Assembly (NCBI GenBank): GCA_964195945.1
Contig: CAXMRC010000201.1
Span: 40,548 to 104,547 of the forward strand
Length of the DNA: 64,000 nt
Direction: 5' to 3'
Source: JAAETI01 sp964195945
GTDB taxonomy: Bacteria > Actinomycetota > Acidimicrobiia > Spongiisociales > UBA5794
The notes under the pieces were generated by a model. The model was not told the origin of the DNA. It did not search any database and saw only the letters and a program-made list of their open reading frames with translations. Shown here piece by piece: positions 1-8,538 of the stretch. Made by a program: the position numbers and the translations under genes. Position 1 is the stretch's first letter. Every line of letters starts with the position of its first letter.

Positions 1-1
1 G

Positions 2-976
2 TTCATCGAAGACGCCGAGAAGCTTGGCTACTCATCGGTCTGGGTCGCGGAATCGTGGGGTTCCGATGCAGTCACTGTCTTATCGTGGATAGCCGCCCGA
101 ACCGACACAATCAACGTTGGCGCGGGCATCCTGCAAATGCCGGCACGGACTCCGGCGATGACCGCTATGACCGCCACGACGCTCAACGAGCTCAGCGGCG
201 GCCGATTCCTTCTCGGACTCGGCCTATCGGGGCCCCAGGTCGTTGAAGGATGGCACGGAGTCGCATACGGGAAACCGCTCGGAAAGACCCGCGAGTACGT
301 TTCCATCGTGAGATCGGCAATCGCCCGTCAGAAGCCACTGACCCACAGTGGTGCCCACTACCAGATCCCTTACACCGGCGCCGATGCCACCGGCCTCGGT
401 AAGCCCCTCAAGCTAATGACACACCCGACCCATCCGCTACCGATCTACCTTGCCGCCATCGGTCCAAAGAATGTGACTCTCACCGCAGAGATCGCGGATG
501 GTTGGCTTCCCATCTTCTACTCCCCTGAACGCTCTGGATCGATATATGGATCGCTCATGGAAGAAGGTTTCGCCAAATCGTCGGAAGACAACAAGGCAAA
601 TCGGTTCGACACGGTCGCCTCTGTCCATGCGATCGTTACCGATGACATCGAACGAGCCCGCAACCAGATCAAACCTACGTTGGCGCTATACATCGGGGGC
701 ATGGGGGCAAAGGGGAAGAACTTCTACAACGATCTCGCCTGTCGGTACGGATATGAAGAGGCAGCGGCCAACATCCAGGATCTATATCTGTCAGGAAAGA
801 AGATGGAAGCTATCCATGCGGTACCCGACTCCCTCGTCGACGAGCTCAGCCTGATCGGTACTAAGGAGGCGATCCGCGATCGGCTCGACGCCTGGAAAGA
901 CTCGCCGGTGACCACGATTGCGCTCATGCCTACCGACACTGCAACGCTGCGCGCCGTCGCAGAACTTGTCCTCTGA
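2..976 (+). CDS. LLM-class F420-dependent oxidoreductase, 5'-truncated by window edge
   Basis: The reading frame is open from base 2, so the gene begins before the window. Visible residues include the luciferase-like barrel strands FIEDAEKLGYSSVWVAES, GAGILQMPARTP and the LSGGRFLLGLGLSGPQ segment typical of the bacterial luciferase-like monooxygenase superfamily, especially the actinobacterial F420-dependent branch. Members take hydride from or to the deazaflavin F420; the substrate cannot be told from the sequence. The C-terminus is intact, ending in an ALMPTDTATLRAVAELVL helix. The next gene is convergent, 39 bp away. Family assignment is firm, cofactor F420 is inferred from the subfamily and host. 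Confidence 0.85.
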   Translation, partial: FIEDAEKLGYSSVWVAESWGSDAVTVLSWIAARTDTINVGAGILQMPARTPAMTAMTATTLNELSGGRFLLGLGLSGPQVVEGWHGVAYGKPLGKTREYVSIVRSAIARQKPLTHSGAHYQIPYTGADATGLGKPLKLMTHPTHPLPIYLAAIGPKNVTLTAEIADGWLPIFYSPERSGSIYGSLMEEGFAKSSEDNKANRFDTVASVHAIVTDDIERARNQIKPTLALYIGGMGAKGKNFYNDLACRYGYEEAAANIQDLYLSGKKMEAIHAVPDSLVDELSLIGTKEAIRDRLDAWKDSPVTTIALMPTDTATLRAVAELVL

Positions 977-1015
977 CCAGCGTATGAAGAGCGCCGCGCT
1001 CGCCTCCATCACCAG

Positions 1016-2233
1016 CTACTGACGGGTCAGCCACTGCTCCAGTGCCTCGGACCAGAAGACCACAGCACCGTTGTCCTCCGCACCGTCACGCACCGCACGG
1101 TCGCTCGACACCACAACAACTCGGTCGAGCCCGGCAGTCATCTCGACAATCTCTTCATCAGCAATTCGATCCTTCTCTGCGAATCGCACCTCGACACCGC
1201 CGAGGGAGGTCCGGCCTTCGCGTTCGCCGGGAAGAGTCGAGTCGTAAACGACTACAACCCGATGTTTGACTGTTGCCGCGGACCGCAACCGCTTCAGCGC
1301 TTCAATCAGACGACGCCTCGCACCTCCCGAGGTGAAGTCGCTCCCATCGATGTGGAACTGTGCGTTGTAACCATCAACTAGCACAACGACCGGCTCATCC
1401 AACCCAAGCAACCACTTGATGGCGTCAGAGGAATCAGGCCTGACTCCAGAGGCCACGACAAGCGGGTTCGATGCGGTCTCTTTGGTCTGCTTGGCAGTGC
1501 TGATTTCTCTGCCCATCTCCGCAGACTGCAAATCCAACAACCGCGCCAGCCTGATCGGATCGCTCGGCAAGGAACTCGACCGTTGCTGCTGGTCGGAATC
1601 ATCAAACCGATAGCGCCGTGCCTTGGCGAGGCGGGTCCGGAGGGCGTCGAAGGCACCCTGGAGCTCACGGTGTTCGGTTTCGAGATCAGACAGGAATTCT
1701 TTTGTTTCGGACAGTTCGGAGCGAAGCTTGTCCATGTCGGCTACCTCTGACGAGAACCTCTGTTCCGCCGTGCGACGAGCCGTATCAACCATGTCCTTGG
1801 CCCGGCGTTCTGCGGCATCCGCAGCCTTCTTGTAGTCCCCTGCCTTCTTGACCGCGGCCACGCGTTTCGCCTCAACTCGTTGGAGACGGGTCTGCAGATC
1901 CTCCAACTGGTGCTGCTCCTTGCCCGTTCCTGCAACAGCGGCTGCATCGTTGAGGTTGAGCCACCACCCGGCGGGACGGTTGAGAAAAAGATCAGAGGCC
2001 TCCCCTGACGCCCCATCCCAAGCCGCGATCACTTTGTCACGGAACCATTCGTTCTTGTCTATCTCCGTAAGCAAACGGGCCGCAAGCGGTGGGGGCAGTC
2101 TTCCCCCCTGGTAGGCGGCTACCCGACTGAGGGGCGCCGGAACCTCCGGATCGTCAAGGTCCAGGAGCGCGCTTCGCCCCGCCGCAATTGCGTCGCTCAA
2201 GACAGCCGCCCATATGCCACTAAAACCGCTCAT
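1016..2233 (-). CDS. NYN-domain protein with central coiled coil
   Basis: A 405-residue protein in three parts. The N-terminal ~110 residues resemble an uncharacterised actinobacterial domain. Residues ~115-215 are a charged heptad-rich coiled coil (EDLQTRLQRVEAKRVAAVKK, ETKEFLSDLETEHRELQGAF). The C-terminal ~140 residues are a YacP-like NYN nuclease domain: VVVLVDGYNAQF gives the first acidic residue, RVVVVYDS the second, and RIADEEIVEM plus VVVVSSDRAVRDGA the remaining PIN/NYN acidic positions. NYN domains are RNases of the PIN fold; an RNA-processing role is inferred. Transcribed away from the ilv operon, so the 248-bp gap holds divergent promoters. Confidence 0.75.
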   Translation of the reverse strand: MSGFSGIWAAVLSDAIAAGRSALLDLDDPEVPAPLSRVAAYQGGRLPPPLAARLLTEIDKNEWFRDKVIAAWDGASGEASDLFLNRPAGWWLNLNDAAAVAGTGKEQHQLEDLQTRLQRVEAKRVAAVKKAGDYKKAADAAERRAKDMVDTARRTAEQRFSSEVADMDKLRSELSETKEFLSDLETEHRELQGAFDALRTRLAKARRYRFDDSDQQQRSSSLPSDPIRLARLLDLQSAEMGREISTAKQTKETASNPLVVASGVRPDSSDAIKWLLGLDEPVVVLVDGYNAQFHIDGSDFTSGGARRRLIEALKRLRSAATVKHRVVVVYDSTLPGEREGRTSLGGVEVRFAEKDRIADEEIVEMTAGLDRVVVVSSDRAVRDGAEDNGAVVFWSEALEQWLTRQ

Positions 2234-2291
2234 GCCCCCATCATGGCGCGTCGATACGGATCACACTGCGATTGTTCAGAAAGCGATCGAC

Positions 2292-2319
2292 TTGACACCA
2301 CGTTCCTGACTGGCATACT
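2292..2319 (+). promoter_or_regulatory. Probable promoter of the ilv-leu operon
   Basis: TTGACA at 2292-2297 and CATACT at 2314-2319 with a 16-bp spacer match the housekeeping sigma consensus. The predicted start of transcription near 2326 lies just upstream of the leader peptide, so the attenuator would be transcribed. Confidence 0.65.
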
Positions 2320-2347
2320 CGCACAACACAGAAGGACTTCATTGGCA

Positions 2348-2386
2348 ATGAGAAACATCAACAGCACCCTCGTACTTATTGACTAG
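2348..2386 (+). CDS. ilv operon leader peptide (attenuator)
   Basis: A 12-codon ORF, MRNINSTLVLID, starts with ATG and ends with TAG. It contains two Ile, two Leu and one Val codon, four of them consecutive (LVLI) near the end, which is the pattern of ribosome-mediated attenuation leaders for branched-chain amino acid operons. AGAAGGA at 2330-2336 is a plausible, slightly distant ribosome binding site. An intrinsic terminator follows 35 bp after the stop, ahead of ilvB. Attenuation of ilvBNC by such a peptide is established in corynebacteria; its operation here is inferred from the layout. Confidence 0.75.
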   Translation: MRNINSTLVLID

Positions 2387-2417
2387 GCGCAGACGTCGCC
2401 AGACGTCACCATGCGCC
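2386..2417 (+). promoter_or_regulatory. Leader RNA hairpin between leader stop and terminator
   Basis: GGCGCA (2386-2391) pairs with TGCGCC (2412-2417), and inside it two copies of GACGTC (2392-2397 and 2402-2407) pair with each other around a 4-nt loop, leaving a 4-nt bulge on the 3' side. It lies where a pause or antiterminator hairpin of an attenuator would be expected; which role it plays cannot be decided by eye. Confidence 0.5.
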
Positions 2418-2420
2418 GAC

Positions 2421-2444
2421 AACCCTCCAGCCGGAGGGTTTTTT
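2421..2444 (+). terminator. Intrinsic terminator of the ilv attenuator
   Basis: A perfect 8-bp stem AACCCTCC / GGAGGGTT with a 4-nt loop AGCC is followed by a run of T. It lies between the leader peptide and ilvB, so readthrough is needed for operon expression. Confidence 0.8.
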
Positions 2445-2481
2445 CATATCCAGACCAAGCCACGCGGCCCAGGAGACCGAG

Positions 2482-4200
2482 ATGAGCGAAACGCTTACCG
2501 GAGCACAAGCACTAATAAGAGCCCTCGAACACGAGGGAGTAGACGTGATTTTTGGCATGCCCGGCGGAGCAATCCTCCCCGCATACGATCCGCTCTACGA
2601 CAGCCCCATCCGACACGTCCTGGTACGCCACGAACAAGGCGCCGGGCATATGGCATCGGGGTACGCACACGCGACGGGCCGGGTCGGCGTTTGCCTGGTC
2701 ACCTCGGGTCCGGCTGCTACCAACCTGATCACCCCACTTCAGGATGCCTATATGGATTCGATACCAGTGGTTGCCGTCACGGGGCAGGTAGCACAGACAT
2801 CCATCGGCATGGACGCATTCCAGGAGGCCCACACTTGGGGTATCTCAATGCCGGTGACCAAGCACAACTACTTGATCACCAACGTCGACGAGATCCCAGA
2901 CGTCATCCGTGAGGCATTCCACCTCGCTGCGACCGGCCGGCCGGGACCAGTGTTGGTTGACGTCCCCAAGGACATCCTCAATGACACGATGGCCTGGCAT
3001 CGACCAGGCGAGATCAATCTGCCGGGATACAAGCCGAGCGTCAAAGGCCATCCGAGGCAAGTCCAAGCTGCCATCGACATGATCCACGCCGCAGAGCGTC
3101 CCGTGCTGTACGCCGGCGGCGGCATTATCCGTGCCAACGCTGCGGAGCGGCTGCGTCGCTTCGCCGAGCTGAGCAATCTTCCAACAGTGACCACGCTGAT
3201 GGCACGAGGCGCCATACCGGATTCGCACGAACTGGCGCTGGGTATGCCAGGGATGCACGGCAACTACACCGCCATCACCGCGATGCAGAAGGCCGATCTC
3301 CTCGTCGCGATTGGAGCCAGATTCGACGACCGGGTGACTGGAAAGGTCGAGGCGTTCGCCCCCGATGCCAAGGTCATCCACGTCGATGTTGATCCTGCCG
3401 AAATCGGCAAGGTGCGTAACGCCGAGATCCCGATCGTCGGCGATGCCGACGCCGTTCTCGAGCAGCTGATATTTGGAATGGAGCACTTCCTTGGATCCAA
3501 GCCCGCACCGGCTCGCACCGCATGGCTCGAAACCTTGGCACAGTGGCAGCAGGAGCACCCGCTTACGTACGAACAGGATCCCGAAGGGCCGATTCAACAA
3601 CAGTACGTAATCCAGGAAATGCACCGGATCACCGGCGGAGACGCCATCGTCGTCGCCGGCGTCGGTCAGCACCAGATGTGGGCATCGCAGTATTGGGGAT
3701 TCGAAAAGCCGCGCACCTGGATCAACTCCGGAGGCCTCGGCACCATGGGCTACGCCATCCCTGCCGCGATTGGGGCCAAGGCGGGAGTGCCGGATGAACT
3801 GGTCATCGCTTTCGACGGTGACGGGTGTTTCCAGATGACAATGCAAGAACTCGTCACCGCCAGCGTCGAGAAGATCCCTGTCAAGATCATGGTCTTGAAT
3901 AACTCGTGGCTCGGCATGGTCAAGCAGTGGCAAAAGCTGTTCTACAACGAGCGATACAGCGCGACAGATCTAACCAACCACACTCCCGATTTTGTCGGGC
4001 TGGCTGAAGCCATGGGTTGCGCAGGTCTCCGTGCCGAACGACCTGAAGAAGTAGGTCCGGCTATCGAGAAAGCGCTAGCCATCAATGACCGGCCGGTTGT
4101 GGTGGAGTTCAAATGCGACCCCGACGCCATGGTGTTCCCCATGGTTCCTGCCGGTGGCTCGAATGACGATGTGGCCCTGAGCGTGGAGGACTTGGCGTGA
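2482..4200 (+). CDS. ilvB: Acetolactate synthase (AHAS) large subunit
   Basis: Catalyses the first shared step of Val/Leu/Ile synthesis: decarboxylation of pyruvate and joining to pyruvate or 2-ketobutyrate, using ThDP, Mg and FAD. The 572-residue length fits AHAS. Visible signatures are the N-terminal MPGGAILPAYD segment, the ThDP-activating Glu51 in HEQGAGHMASGYA, the SGPAATNLITPLQDAYMDS loop, and the C-terminal ThDP-Mg motif GDGCFQMTMQEL...LNNSWLGMVKQWQ. ATG is preceded by AGGAG at 2471-2475. The stop overlaps the GTG start of ilvN, implying coupled translation of the two subunits. Confidence 0.97.
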   Translation: MSETLTGAQALIRALEHEGVDVIFGMPGGAILPAYDPLYDSPIRHVLVRHEQGAGHMASGYAHATGRVGVCLVTSGPAATNLITPLQDAYMDSIPVVAVTGQVAQTSIGMDAFQEAHTWGISMPVTKHNYLITNVDEIPDVIREAFHLAATGRPGPVLVDVPKDILNDTMAWHRPGEINLPGYKPSVKGHPRQVQAAIDMIHAAERPVLYAGGGIIRANAAERLRRFAELSNLPTVTTLMARGAIPDSHELALGMPGMHGNYTAITAMQKADLLVAIGARFDDRVTGKVEAFAPDAKVIHVDVDPAEIGKVRNAEIPIVGDADAVLEQLIFGMEHFLGSKPAPARTAWLETLAQWQQEHPLTYEQDPEGPIQQQYVIQEMHRITGGDAIVVAGVGQHQMWASQYWGFEKPRTWINSGGLGTMGYAIPAAIGAKAGVPDELVIAFDGDGCFQMTMQELVTASVEKIPVKIMVLNNSWLGMVKQWQKLFYNERYSATDLTNHTPDFVGLAEAMGCAGLRAERPEEVGPAIEKALAINDRPVVVEFKCDPDAMVFPMVPAGGSNDDVALSVEDLA

Positions 4201-4727
4201 GTAGACCTAACAACATCACACAGCACGTGATCACGGTCTTGGTCGAAGACAAACCTGGTGTCCTGGCCCGTGTCTCTTCGATGTTTGCCCGCCGTGGATT
4301 CAACATCCATTCGCTCGCAGTCGGCCCAACCGCCGATGCGACCCTGTCTCGCATGACCGTCGTCGCCGACGGCCCCGAGATGGAGCAGATCATCAAACAG
4401 CTGTACAAACTCGTGAACACCGTCAAGGTCACCGAGCATGCTCCTGGGGAGGCAGTCGAGCGCGAGATCATGCTGGTTCGGATAAACGCCGACTCGAAAC
4501 GGCGTGGCGAAATCCTCGACGCGGCAGGGATCTTCGATGCCCGCGCCGTTGACGTCGGCAAAAACACAATCACGTTCGAGCTATCAGGCGAGCCCGATCG
4601 TCTCAGCGACTTCTTGGAACTGATGCGTCCGTATGGCATTGTCGACCTAGTCAAATCCGGCCGGATCGCCCTGGCTCGTGACCCCAAGAGCAAAAACGGA
4701 CAGCAGCGCGAGCTGCGCTCCGCCTAA
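4197..4727 (+). CDS. ilvN: Acetolactate synthase small (regulatory) subunit
   Basis: A 176-residue protein beginning with an ACT domain (HVITVLVEDKPGVLARVSSMFARRGFNIHSL is the family hallmark) followed by the C-terminal AHAS small-subunit domain (REIMLVRINADSKRRGEIL...). It binds valine and stimulates the catalytic subunit encoded just upstream. The GTG start overlaps the ilvB stop by four bases (GTGA), so no other start is needed. 26 bp separate it from ilvC. Confidence 0.96.
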   Translation: MSRPNNITQHVITVLVEDKPGVLARVSSMFARRGFNIHSLAVGPTADATLSRMTVVADGPEMEQIIKQLYKLVNTVKVTEHAPGEAVEREIMLVRINADSKRRGEILDAAGIFDARAVDVGKNTITFELSGEPDRLSDFLELMRPYGIVDLVKSGRIALARDPKSKNGQQRELRSA

Positions 4728-4753
4728 CCACGCCAACCGAGAGGACAAACGAG

Positions 4754-5770
4754 ATGAGTGCGACGATGTATTACGAGGCCGACGCCAACCCGGGCCTCGT
4801 GGCCCAGCGCAAGGTCGCCGTGCTCGGATTTGGCAGCCAAGGCCATGCTCACGCGCTGAATCTCAAGGAATCGGGCGTTGATGTTGTCGTTGGTCTGCGC
4901 CCCGGTTCACGCCGCGAGGCCACCGCATCCGATGCCGGGCTCAAAGTGGTCACGCCCGTTGTGGCCGCCGAGTGGGCTGATCTGATCATGATGCTGGTCC
5001 CAGATCAGTTCCAGCAGTCGCTCTATGCCGAGGCGATCGCCCCCAACCTCAACAATGGGGATGCGCTGTTCTTTGCACATGGCTTCAACATTCACTACGG
5101 GTATGTGGAGCCACCACAGACCATCGACGTCGCGATGGTGGCGCCCAAGGGCCCAGGCCACCTGGTGCGCAGACAGTATCAAGCGGGCAGCGGCGTGCCG
5201 GCGCTGGTAGCCGTCCACCAAGATGCCACCGGTGGGGCCAAGGATCTCGCACTCTCCTACGCACACGGCATCGGGGCCACCCGTGCTGGCGTCATCGAAA
5301 CCACTTTCAAGGCAGAGACCGAGACGGACCTCTTCGGAGAGCAGGTCATCCTTTGTGGTGGCGTCGACGAGCTGATTCGGGCGGCATTCGAAACGCTGAC
5401 CGAAGCCGGCTACGAACCCGAAATGGCCTACTTCGAGGTGCTCCACGAGCTCAAGCTGATTGTTGACCTCTTGTTCGAGGGTGGCTTGTCATGGATGCGC
5501 TACTCGGTTTCAGACACCGCGGAGTACGGGGACGTTTCCAGGGGTCCCCGCATTGTCACCGAACAGACTCGCGCCGCCATGAAGGAGATCCTCGGCGAGG
5601 TTCAGTCCGGCGCATTCGCCAAAGAGTGGATGGCTGAGGTCGCCGCCGGCACCCCCAACCTGCTGGCAGCACGCCGCGCCCTCGCTGATCACGATATCGA
5701 GAAGGTCGGTCGCGGTCTCCGTGACATGATGCCCTTCCTCGTCGCCAAGACGCCGGAAGATGACCAGTAA
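4754..5770 (+). CDS. ilvC: Ketol-acid reductoisomerase
   Basis: Converts acetolactate or acetohydroxybutyrate to dihydroxy acids with NADPH and Mg. Short (class I) form of 338 residues. The Rossmann loop GFGSQGHAHALNLKESGVDVVVGLRPGSR carries Arg and Ser residues after the second beta strand, the arrangement expected for NADPH rather than NADH. Further signatures are MVAPKGPGHLVRRQYQ and the metal-binding ETDLFGEQ and FEVLHELKLIVDL motifs. The ribosome binding site GAGAGGA precedes the ATG. Third gene of the ilv operon. Confidence 0.97.
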   Translation: MSATMYYEADANPGLVAQRKVAVLGFGSQGHAHALNLKESGVDVVVGLRPGSRREATASDAGLKVVTPVVAAEWADLIMMLVPDQFQQSLYAEAIAPNLNNGDALFFAHGFNIHYGYVEPPQTIDVAMVAPKGPGHLVRRQYQAGSGVPALVAVHQDATGGAKDLALSYAHGIGATRAGVIETTFKAETETDLFGEQVILCGGVDELIRAAFETLTEAGYEPEMAYFEVLHELKLIVDLLFEGGLSWMRYSVSDTAEYGDVSRGPRIVTEQTRAAMKEILGEVQSGAFAKEWMAEVAAGTPNLLAARRALADHDIEKVGRGLRDMMPFLVAKTPEDDQ

Positions 5771-5846
5771 TGGCGTCCCCACAGCTCCGCTGCAGAGACG
5801 ATTTGGAGCTTAGGTAGCCGGGCATCCGCATTGCGGTTGACCCGGC
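5770..5846 (+). promoter_or_regulatory. Possible second leader region ahead of leuA
   Basis: A 15-codon ORF (MASPQLRCRDDLELR, three Leu) begins in the ilvC stop (TAATG) and ends at 5817, where a nested hairpin starts: GCCGGG (5817-5822) pairs with CCCGGC (5841-5846), with an inner CCGC/GCGG stem. There is no T-run, so this is not a terminator. Leu codons are not clustered as in classical leuA leaders; translational coupling or attenuation is only a possibility. Confidence 0.25.
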
Positions 5847-5887
5847 CCTCAACAAGCTGAATCACCGCATCAAGGAGCCCAAGAATC

Positions 5888-7438
5888 ATGGCACCAACCC
5901 TGTCCGACAAACTGATAATTCTCGACACCACCCTGCGTGACGGCGAGCAAGCACCGGGGATCGCACTGTCACCCGATGACAAGGTAGCGATCGCCCACCA
6001 GCTCGCCCGTCTCCAGGTAGACGTAATCGAGGCCGGTTTCGCCGCATCATCCCGCGGCGATCACGAGGCTGTGTCTCGCATTGCCCGTGACGTCAGGGGA
6101 CCAGTAATCGCCAGCCTGGCCCGCACCCATCCCGACGATATCGACAGCGCCGCCGACGCTCTCAAAGCCGCGGACAAGAAACGAATCCATGTGTTCATCT
6201 CTACGTCGCAGATCCATCGCGAGCAGATGCTGCGGATGTCAGAAGACGATGTCCTCAAGGCGATCACCGAGTCCGTCACCAGAGCGAAACGCTATTGCGA
6301 CGACATCGAGTTCTCGCCTCAGGACGCAACTCGGACCCATCCCGACTTTGTTGTGGAAAGCTGCCGCCGAGCGGTTGCGGCGGGAGCTACGACGATCAAC
6401 ATCCCCGACACGGTCGGCTACGCAGTGCCTTCGGACTTCGTAGCGCTGATGCAGCGGGTGTATGACGACGTACGCGGTGGCAACGACGACGTCATCGTCT
6501 CCACCCATTGTCACAACGACCTCGGCCTCGCGGTGGCCAACTCGCTTTCTGCAATTCACGCTGGAGCCCGCCAGATAGAGGGCGCCATCAACGGTCTCGG
6601 CGAGCGGGCCGGCAATACGTCGACCGAAGAAATCATCATGGCCGTCAAGACCAGGGAGGACTACTTCGGAGTCGAGATCGGAGCCGACACGACTCAGATT
6701 TTCGAGACGTCGCGTCTGGTCTCGCGCCTGACCGGGTATCCGATCCAATACAACAAGGCGATCGTCGGTCGGAATGCTTTTGCCCACGAGTCAGGCATTC
6801 ATCAGCATGGCGTACTGCGGGATCGAGAGACATACGAGATCATGGATCCGGCATCGGTCGGACAGATATCCAAGATCGTGCTCGGGAAACACTCCGGCCG
6901 CGCCGCTTTCGCGGATGCGCTCGCAAACATGAGCATCTCCCTCGAAGACGACGACTTCAAAGCCGCTTTTGATCGCTTCAAGGAACTTGCTGATCGGAAG
7001 GGCGAGATCTCTGAGGAGGGCATCAGAGCCATCGTCACAGAGAGGACCGGTGTTGCGCTGGACCCGATCGAACTGGTCGGCATCCACTTCTCTGGTGGCA
7101 ACCGTGAGGTACCGGTTGCCAAGGTCACCATTCGTCGCAACGGCGACCTGGTCGAGGTGAGCGCGGATGGCGATGGCATGGTCAACGCCGCCTTCGGAGC
7201 GTTGCGCAACGTATTCGGGATTCCCGCCGTTTTGCTCGACTACCGGGTCAGCCCTCTTACGTCGGGGGCAGACGCCATGGCCGAGGTCAACGTGATTGTC
7301 CAGGTCGGACCAGAGACATTCTCGGGACGGGGAGTCTCAACAGATGTCGTCGAAGGGTCCGCCCGGGCCTTCACCGCGGCGCTCAACAAGGCCGCCATCG
7401 ACGCGTCGGCCATTGCTACCAATGAAGGAACCGACTGA
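5888..7438 (+). CDS. leuA: 2-isopropylmalate synthase
   Basis: Condenses acetyl-CoA with 2-oxoisovalerate, the committed step to leucine. 516 residues, the bacterial LeuA type 1 length. Key sites: LDTTLRDGEQAPG (metal-binding Asp and catalytic Arg), HCHNDLGLAVANSL (metal His pair) and NGLGERAGNTSTEE. The C-terminal ~120 residues form the LeuA regulatory dimer domain that binds leucine. Re-citramalate synthase is a related alternative, but the regulatory domain and adjacent leuB fit LeuA. Ribosome site AAGGAG precedes the ATG; leuB starts right after the stop. Confidence 0.95.
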   Translation: MAPTLSDKLIILDTTLRDGEQAPGIALSPDDKVAIAHQLARLQVDVIEAGFAASSRGDHEAVSRIARDVRGPVIASLARTHPDDIDSAADALKAADKKRIHVFISTSQIHREQMLRMSEDDVLKAITESVTRAKRYCDDIEFSPQDATRTHPDFVVESCRRAVAAGATTINIPDTVGYAVPSDFVALMQRVYDDVRGGNDDVIVSTHCHNDLGLAVANSLSAIHAGARQIEGAINGLGERAGNTSTEEIIMAVKTREDYFGVEIGADTTQIFETSRLVSRLTGYPIQYNKAIVGRNAFAHESGIHQHGVLRDRETYEIMDPASVGQISKIVLGKHSGRAAFADALANMSISLEDDDFKAAFDRFKELADRKGEISEEGIRAIVTERTGVALDPIELVGIHFSGGNREVPVAKVTIRRNGDLVEVSADGDGMVNAAFGALRNVFGIPAVLLDYRVSPLTSGADAMAEVNVIVQVGPETFSGRGVSTDVVEGSARAFTAALNKAAIDASAIATNEGTD

Positions 7439-8512
7439 GTGAAAGCTTCATTTGCACTGCTGCCCGGAGATGGAATCGGACCAGAGGTCACCACCGCGGC
7501 CCACAAGGTCCTGATCGCAACGGGCAACCGATTCGGACACAAGTTCGAGTTTGAGTCTCGACCTATGGGCGGCAACGCAATCGATGACTATGGCGATCCG
7601 CTCCCCCAGGCGACGCTCGATGCGTGTCGGACGGCCGATGCCGTGATCCTCGGAGCCGTCGGCGGACCGCAGTGGGACGACCCGAGCGCCAAGACGCGAC
7701 CGGAAGCCGGTCTGTTGAGTTTGCGCAAAGAACTCGGTCTTTTTGCCAACCTGCGTCCGATAACCGCCCACACCCAGTTGCTCGATGCGTCACCACTGCG
7801 GAGGGAGTTGATAGAAGGTGTTGACATTCTGTTCCTACGCGAGTTGACCGGCGGCATCTACTTCGGCCGTTCCTCACTGAGCGAGGACGGCCTCCGTGCA
7901 GAGAGCGTGATGGAGTACACCGTCGGGGAAGTTGAGCGGATTGTGCGTATGGCTGCCGTCGCGGCCCAGGGACGCAGCGGGAGACTCACCTCAGTCGACA
8001 AAGCGAACGTTCTCGAAGTTTCCCGGTTGTGGCGCCGGGTTGCGGCCCGGGTCATGGAGGAGGAATTCCCCGACGTGACATACGACGTTGTACTCGTAGA
8101 TGCCATGGCCATGCATCTCATCTCTCGACCCCGAGACTTTGATGTGGTTGTCACCGGCAACCTGTTCGGCGACATCCTGACCGACGAAGGTTCGATGCTC
8201 CCGGGATCGCTCGGCATGCTGCCATCGGCGTCTCTGGGCGACAATCAGCCTGGTCTCTATGAACCGATCCACGGCTCTGCCCCTGACATTGCCGGACAAG
8301 ACTTGGCCAATCCGCTCGGAACGATCCTGGCGGCAGCAATGGCGCTGCGCCATTCACTCGGACTCGAGACCGAGGCCGTAGCTATCGAAGATGCTGTTGA
8401 AACGGTGCTCGAATCGGGTCTCCGCACCAAGGACATCGCAGCCGGCGGCGACTTTGTCGGAACACGTGCGATGAGCGACGCCGTCGTCGCAGTCGTGGCA
8501 ACGGTCGCCTAA
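7439..8512 (+). CDS. leuB: 3-isopropylmalate dehydrogenase
   Basis: NAD-dependent oxidative decarboxylation of 3-isopropylmalate, third step of leucine synthesis. 357 residues. Visible: LLPGDGIGPEV, LRKELGLFANLRP, the substrate-binding ELTGGIYFG, SVDKANVLEVSRLWRR, and the NAD-binding GSAPDIAGQDLANPLGTILAAAM. The GTG start directly follows the leuA stop. leuC and leuD (isopropylmalate isomerase) are not in this window and must lie elsewhere. Confidence 0.96.
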   Translation: MKASFALLPGDGIGPEVTTAAHKVLIATGNRFGHKFEFESRPMGGNAIDDYGDPLPQATLDACRTADAVILGAVGGPQWDDPSAKTRPEAGLLSLRKELGLFANLRPITAHTQLLDASPLRRELIEGVDILFLRELTGGIYFGRSSLSEDGLRAESVMEYTVGEVERIVRMAAVAAQGRSGRLTSVDKANVLEVSRLWRRVAARVMEEEFPDVTYDVVLVDAMAMHLISRPRDFDVVVTGNLFGDILTDEGSMLPGSLGMLPSASLGDNQPGLYEPIHGSAPDIAGQDLANPLGTILAAAMALRHSLGLETEAVAIEDAVETVLESGLRTKDIAAGGDFVGTRAMSDAVVAVVATVA

Positions 8513-8538
8513 ACGACGCCGGGACTTATCCTGACTTG

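Noticed and set aside
2845..3933. A 362-codon open frame antisense to ilvB
   Set aside because: It lies wholly inside the certain ilvB gene in a codon phase that is open by GC bias; no ribosome site or family match.
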